NCBI GenBank assembly: GCA_018609755.1
Contig: JAHENZ010000222.1
Coordinates: 1-64,000 of the forward strand
Source: Salinivenus sp.
GTDB lineage: Bacteria; Bacteroidota; Rhodothermia; Rhodothermales; Salinibacteraceae
Reading direction: 5' to 3'
Length of the DNA stretch: 64,000 bases
Shown here: positions 60,170 to 64,000 of the stretch, piece by piece
Position numbering within the stretch: position 1 is the first letter of the stretch
How the letters are laid out: every line of letters begins with the position of its first letter
Position numbers and translations under genes: made by a program
The notes under the pieces: generated by a model
What the model saw: only the letters and a program-made list of their open reading frames with translations
What the model was told of the DNA's origin: nothing
Databases searched by the model: none

Positions 60170-62086
60170 ATGAACTTCGATCTCCTTCTGACGCTGGGCG
60201 TGCTGGTGGCGATCTTTGGGGCGTTGATGTTCGATGTGCTCAGTGCCGATGGGGTACTCTTGGGCGGCCTTATGATCGTGGTTCTCGGCGGCGTGATCGA
60301 TCTGGAACGCGCCCTGAAAGGATTTAGCAATTCCACACTCCTCGCTCTCGGTTCTCTCTACGTGGTGGCGGCCGGCCTGCGGGAAACGGGGGCCCTGGAT
60401 CGAGCAAGCAGCTACGTGTTGGGAGATGAGAAAAGCATTCGCCGTCTTCTGCTTCGCATGTGCCCATCCGTGACGGTGTATTCTGCTTTTCTCAACAACA
60501 CCCCCGTGGTAGCGATGGGCATTCCAGCCATTCGGGGCTGGTGCCGTCGTCACGGGGTCTCGCCGTCGAAATTGCTGATGCCGCTGTCCTTCGCCGCAAT
60601 CCTGGGGGGCATCTGCACCCTGATCGGCACCTCGACAAACCTGGTGGTGCACGGTCTGCTGCAATCGCACGGCATGGAGGGGCTCGGGTTCTTCGAGCTG
60701 GCGTGGGTGGGCGTGCCCTGCGCCGTCATCGGCCTGCTCTACGTGATTTTTATTGCCCCAGCCCTTACCCCCGACCGCGCCGACATCCGGGACGAGGAAG
60801 AGGAAGAGCGCGCAGACCTCGTGGAGGTGGAGCTGGCGGCGGACTCGCCCCTGGTCGGCGAAACCGTGCAGGACGCGAACTTCCGGCTGCTGCCTGGCCT
60901 GACCCTGGTGCGGATTGACCGGGGCGCGGAGGAGATTGCCCCGGTGCGTTCGAACGAGTCCCTTCATCCGGGGGATCGGTTGCTGTTTACCACCACAGCG
61001 ATGGACCCGGAGGACCGGGACTCTTCCCCTGATGCTTCTGCCCTCGAACAGATCGATGATGATGGCGACACCCGAAAGATGGAAGACTATGAGCGGGTCC
61101 AAGAATCTCCCCGCCGCGATCTGGACCTCAGTGCCTTTCCGGGCCTTCGTCTTGCGTACACGGACATCAAGCGGGATCAGGACCGGGAACTTCACCAGGT
61201 GGTCGTTCGGGAAGGCTCTTCCCTGATTGGAGAAGAAATTGAAGACATCCCGTTTCGACAGCGCTTCGGGGCCGCACTGACTGGACTCCGACGCGGCGGT
61301 GAGCGGGTGGACCCCCCGTTTACGGATGTTCGCATTCGCCCGGGGGACGTATTGCTCTTGGACACCCAGCGCGGCTTCCGCGAAGCGCACGAGACGTCCG
61401 AGGAGTTCTTCGTGACGAGTGAGGCCGGAGGCGAGACGGAAAAGACCGAGGCGGAAGCCCGCGAACAGCGCGAGGAGATGCGACCGCAGGGGGGCGGGTG
61501 GCACCTTCAGTTGTCCGTTGCCGTCATCGTCAGTATCGTGGGGCTCGTCGGATCGGGCCTCATGCACGTGGCAGTGGCAGGGCCGCTCGGGGCCTTCGCG
61601 ATCGTGGCGGCCGGGATCCTCTCCCCCGGGCAGGCCCGCGAGGCTGTAGACTGGAACGTCCTCATCGTGATTGGCGCCGCCCTCGGGCTCGGCCAGGCGA
61701 TGGAGGCCAGCGGGGCGGCCCGCTTGATTGGACGGGGCATCGTGGACGTCACGAAAGCGCTCGGCCCCTACGGCCTCCTCGCAGGCATCGTGCTCGCGAC
61801 CGCTATTCTCACAAATATTGTCACGAACAATGGAGCGGTGGCCCTCATGTTTCCGATTGCTCTCTCCGTTGCCGAGAGTCAACAACTGGCCCCGCGCGCA
61901 ATGGTGGTCAGTATTACCCTCGCGGCCTCAATGGCCTTCATCACGCCCATCGGGTATCAAACCAACCTCATGGTGTACGGCCCCGGCAATTACCGCTTCC
62001 TCGACTTTACGCGGGTGGGGGGCATTCTCCAGGTGCTCCTCTGGATCGTGATCCTCATCCTGGCACCGCTCGTGTGGCCGTTCTGA
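60170..62086 (+). CDS. SLC13/DASS-type anion transporter with two TrkA_C domains
   Basis: This 638-residue permease has helical halves with AFLNNTPVVAMGIPAIRGW and GGICTLIGTSTNLVVHGLL in the first, and LTNIVTNNGAVALMFPIA with MAFITPIGYQTNLMVYGPG in the second. These are the SLC13/ArsB-like hairpin motifs. Between the halves lie two RCK-C (TrkA_C) domains (about residues 217-300 and 330-400), which usually regulate the transporter by ligand. It may carry sulfate or dicarboxylate; specificity is unknown. A second anion transporter type near the two SulP genes suggests shared anion demand. Confidence 0.88.
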   Translation: MNFDLLLTLGVLVAIFGALMFDVLSADGVLLGGLMIVVLGGVIDLERALKGFSNSTLLALGSLYVVAAGLRETGALDRASSYVLGDEKSIRRLLLRMCPSVTVYSAFLNNTPVVAMGIPAIRGWCRRHGVSPSKLLMPLSFAAILGGICTLIGTSTNLVVHGLLQSHGMEGLGFFELAWVGVPCAVIGLLYVIFIAPALTPDRADIRDEEEEERADLVEVELAADSPLVGETVQDANFRLLPGLTLVRIDRGAEEIAPVRSNESLHPGDRLLFTTTAMDPEDRDSSPDASALEQIDDDGDTRKMEDYERVQESPRRDLDLSAFPGLRLAYTDIKRDQDRELHQVVVREGSSLIGEEIEDIPFRQRFGAALTGLRRGGERVDPPFTDVRIRPGDVLLLDTQRGFREAHETSEEFFVTSEAGGETEKTEAEAREQREEMRPQGGGWHLQLSVAVIVSIVGLVGSGLMHVAVAGPLGAFAIVAAGILSPGQAREAVDWNVLIVIGAALGLGQAMEASGAARLIGRGIVDVTKALGPYGLLAGIVLATAILTNIVTNNGAVALMFPIALSVAESQQLAPRAMVVSITLAASMAFITPIGYQTNLMVYGPGNYRFLDFTRVGGILQVLLWIVILILAPLVWPF

Positions 62087-62149
62087 TAACAATCCGGGGA
62101 CGTGCCCCGTGCGAGACCCGCTTTCCCTTCCCCTTCCTGTCGCACGTCC

Positions 62150-62830
62150 ATGCTTCTGTTCTACGCCGCCCCTGAGGGAATCGACCTCGAGGCTGCCTCA
62201 CATCAGGGCCTTTCGTCCGACGACGCGTCGCCCCTTCGGCTGCACGTGTCGCTCGACGCCGCCCGGACGGACGCCACCGGCCCAATCCTGGTCGTCGACG
62301 CCTCGGCTCTGCCCTCCCCCCCTACCGATACGACTGCAACGGGGACGGCCGTACCCCTGGACCACCTTCCCGCGTCGGCGCTCCAGAACGTCGATCCGTA
62401 CCGCCCCCCCCAGGCCGTTGCCGCCGGCGGCGGATACGTGGCCCGTCCCGTACCGGAGGACATTGCCCTCCTTCTCATCCACCGGCGCGGGGTGTGGGAC
62501 CTGCCAAAAGGGCACCAGGACCCCGGGGAGGACATCGAGTCGTGCGCACTACGGGAGGTGCGGGAAGAAATCGGCATCGACGAGCTCCATCTGCTCCGTC
62601 CCCTCGGGACCACGCAGCATGCCTATCCCGACGGCGAGACCTACGCCGTAAAAACAACGTACTGGTACCTCATGCGAACGCCGGAGCGCTCCTTTGCACC
62701 GGAGCGGGCGGAAGGCATTCGGCGCGTGGCCTGGGCACGCTGGGCCGTCGCCCGTCGACACGTCGGATACGATACGCTCCGCCGGCACATGGACCGGATC
62801 GAAGCCGACGTGCGAAGGGCTCTCAAATGA
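62150..62830 (+). CDS. Nudix hydrolase
   Basis: This 226-residue protein has a complete Nudix box GHQDPGEDIESCALREVREEIGI (read in two parts, residues about 122-144). An N-terminal ~85 residues has no clear fold. The PKGHQDPGE pattern is that of diadenosine tetraphosphatase-like Nudix enzymes, which hydrolyse nucleoside diphosphates linked to another group. Substrate is uncertain. ATG 62150 is chosen; the frame is open to 62102. Confidence 0.85.
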   Translation: MLLFYAAPEGIDLEAASHQGLSSDDASPLRLHVSLDAARTDATGPILVVDASALPSPPTDTTATGTAVPLDHLPASALQNVDPYRPPQAVAAGGGYVARPVPEDIALLLIHRRGVWDLPKGHQDPGEDIESCALREVREEIGIDELHLLRPLGTTQHAYPDGETYAVKTTYWYLMRTPERSFAPERAEGIRRVAWARWAVARRHVGYDTLRRHMDRIEADVRRALK

Positions 62831-62985
62831 CGAGGAGCGCCGGGCGCGACGTAACAATCTTCTTTCGCCCTCACGTGAGGACACCGGAAGTTGCATTCTC
62901 CGGTGCCAATGATGAATATCGGAGTGGGTGTCTTTATCTTTTCCTCACGATGCGCCGTCTACTTTCAAAGGTCTTTTTGCTTTCC

Positions 62986-63525
62986 ATGCGTCTCGCTCTC
63001 TCGTCCCTCCTGGTTCTGCTCCTTTTTGTCGGTTGCCAAAGCAGCTCGCAGAGCAGCCTTCAGAACCGGATCGATTCCCTGGAGAGGGTCAATCAGAGTC
63101 TGGAACGTGAGGCCCGGCTACTTCGCGATTCCCTTCGCTCGGCGAATCCGTCGGAGCAGACGCTCTCCCCCCCGGTCTACTTTCCCTCCGGAAGTGCGTG
63201 GCTCTTCAACGAAGCAAAGGAGCGGCTCGACCAGCACGCTCAGACGCTGAAGCAGAAGTACCCGGACGCAGGCTTCCGTATTAAGGGCTATACCGATAGC
63301 GTGCCCATAGGCCCGACCCTGCAGGACACGTATCCCAGCAACTGGTACCTCTCGTCTCAGCGGGCGGCGGCAGTAGCCCATTACCTTGATAAAGAGCACG
63401 ACATACGGACCAAGTCACTTGAGATTGAGGCGTTTGGATCCAAAGCCCCCGTCGCGCCGAACGAGACGTCGCAGGGCCGCCGCCAGAATCGTCGCGTAGA
63501 GATTGTCGTGGAAGATGCCCCATAG
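62986..63525 (+). CDS. OmpA-family (peptidoglycan-binding) lipoprotein
   Basis: This 179-residue protein has a lipoprotein signal (MRLALSSLLVLLLFVGC), a short coiled coil with SLERVNQSLEREARLL, and an OmpA_C domain. The domain has PPVYFPSGSAWLFNEAK, IKGYTDSVPIG and a C-terminal SQGRRQNRRVEIVV, the peptidoglycan-binding signature. It should tether the outer membrane to the cell wall. ATG 62950 would add twelve residues and a second positively charged part, giving a long signal; 62986 is preferred. Confidence 0.85.
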   Translation: MRLALSSLLVLLLFVGCQSSSQSSLQNRIDSLERVNQSLEREARLLRDSLRSANPSEQTLSPPVYFPSGSAWLFNEAKERLDQHAQTLKQKYPDAGFRIKGYTDSVPIGPTLQDTYPSNWYLSSQRAAAVAHYLDKEHDIRTKSLEIEAFGSKAPVAPNETSQGRRQNRRVEIVVEDAP

Positions 63526-63796
63526 TACCCCCGACCTTGCTAGCGGACTTACACAACTGACGTAATGCCGAAGCACAGGAGCGCAAGGTCCGGAATAGGA
63601 ATGAGCAATCCATCCATCGAGGTCGGCCTCTCGATCAATTCGTGGAGCTGGAGGACGGAGAGCAGAAACTACAATGCCCGGGTACCGGGTCCGGCGAGTG
63701 TAAAGCTGTGGTGCACACGAAAGAGCAGGTCCGGTACCGGTAGTGACCGCACCTTCCCCGCTCCCATACACCCTTTTCATCCGTGCATGGTTCGGC
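63526..63796. other. Intergenic region between OmpA gene and zinc-ribbon gene
   Basis: The 271 bp between convergent genes show no gene, tRNA or hairpin I can support. GC is close to the neighbours. Confidence 0.45.
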
Positions 63797-64000
63797 TCAG
63801 CTTTTCATCTCCGGAGGCGTGCATTTGGGACAATACGTCCGGCCAATCGGCAGTTGCATCCATCCTCGCTTCTGGAGAACATTCTCCACTGCATCAAGGT
63901 TATCGGGGTTTGGGTGACAGTCGCGAGCGTCGCCTCGCGTTACCCTCGTCTCTGCGCCGCACGAAGTACACTTGTAAGTGAACGGATAAGAAAGTTCAGG
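63797..64000 (-). CDS. Small CxxC zinc-ribbon protein (paralogue 2, start codon outside window)
   Basis: The minus strand from 64000 reads PELSYPFTYKCTSCGAETRV and ends CTPPEMKS at TGA 63797-63799. It aligns without gaps to residues 2-68 of the protein at 22923-23129, with 57 of 67 residues identical. CxxC pairs (CTSC and CPKC) are kept. Only the ATG, at 64001-64003, is missing from the window. The conservation at 40 kb distance argues for a maintained gene family of unknown role. Confidence 0.8.
   Translation of the reverse strand, partial: PELSYPFTYKCTSCGAETRVTRGDARDCHPNPDNLDAVENVLQKRGWMQLPIGRTYCPKCTPPEMKS

Noticed and set aside
60146..61885. 579-residue minus-strand frame opposite the SLC13 transporter
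   Set aside because: No domain, low-complexity composition and fully antisense to a clear transporter gene.
1..64000. Prophage, integrative element or toxin-antitoxin system
   Set aside because: No integrase, phage structural gene, transposase or toxin-antitoxin pair is recognisable; gene content is ordinary chromosomal.

Overview
The window is about 64 kb of high-GC bacterial DNA that looks like a chromosome segment of a Salinibacter-like halophile (Rhodothermota, formerly Bacteroidota). Three observations suggest this. Many proteins are rich in Asp and Glu, as in salt-in halophiles. The order ompH-ompH-bamA-uppS-rseP-dxr fits an outer-membrane and isoprenoid cluster of this lineage. Shine-Dalgarno sequences are mostly absent. 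The organism is inferred from gene content and style only; no database search was possible.

Layout. 1-4.9 kb: tail of an unrecognised gene, a DinB-like protein, DNA polymerase III delta (holA), an anti-sigma-like membrane protein, tRNA-Val(CAC), a Tat-exported phosphotriesterase-family protein and a 48-residue membrane peptide. 5-15 kb: a HyuA-type hydantoinase/oxoprolinase, a BlaI/BlaR1-like pair whose sensor carries three carbohydrate-binding-like domains, a secreted beta-barrel protein, two Na+/Ca2+ exchangers and a phosphate-porin-like protein. 15-24 kb: an exopolysaccharide operon (glycosyltransferase, WbaP-type sugar transferase, Wzc-type tyrosine kinase) flanked by two paralogous LuxR-family response regulators, with a gene-poor 1.4 kb stretch between them. 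24-31 kb: tRNA-Gly(GCC) and housekeeping metabolism (GNAT, asd, folD, mscS, yjbQ, surE, panB). 31-40 kb: envelope biogenesis (two Skp/OmpH chaperones, BamA, UppS, RseP, Dxr). 40-44 kb: a TPR protein, a conserved secreted protein, a thioesterase and a small secreted protein. 44-51 kb: a heavy-metal RND efflux operon with a small His-rich lipoprotein. 51-64 kb: SDR, DUF2914, DUF2480, an esterase, two tandem SulP permeases, an AhpD-like protein, an SLC13 anion transporter, a Nudix hydrolase, an OmpA lipoprotein and a zinc-ribbon protein cut by the window end.

The most unusual layer is non-coding. At least nine intergenic sites carry inverted repeats whose arms are strings of degenerate 7-mers (nnCGAAT, nnCGTAT or nnCGTGA types) or 8-mers (GTnTGGnn type). 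A tenth site has a nested palindromic element with perfect 17-bp arms. Separately, a ~165 bp dispersed repeat with inverted ends occurs twice, upstream of panB and upstream of the ahpD-like gene, in the same orientation relative to the downstream gene. I saw no CRISPR array, rRNA, prophage or complete insertion sequence.
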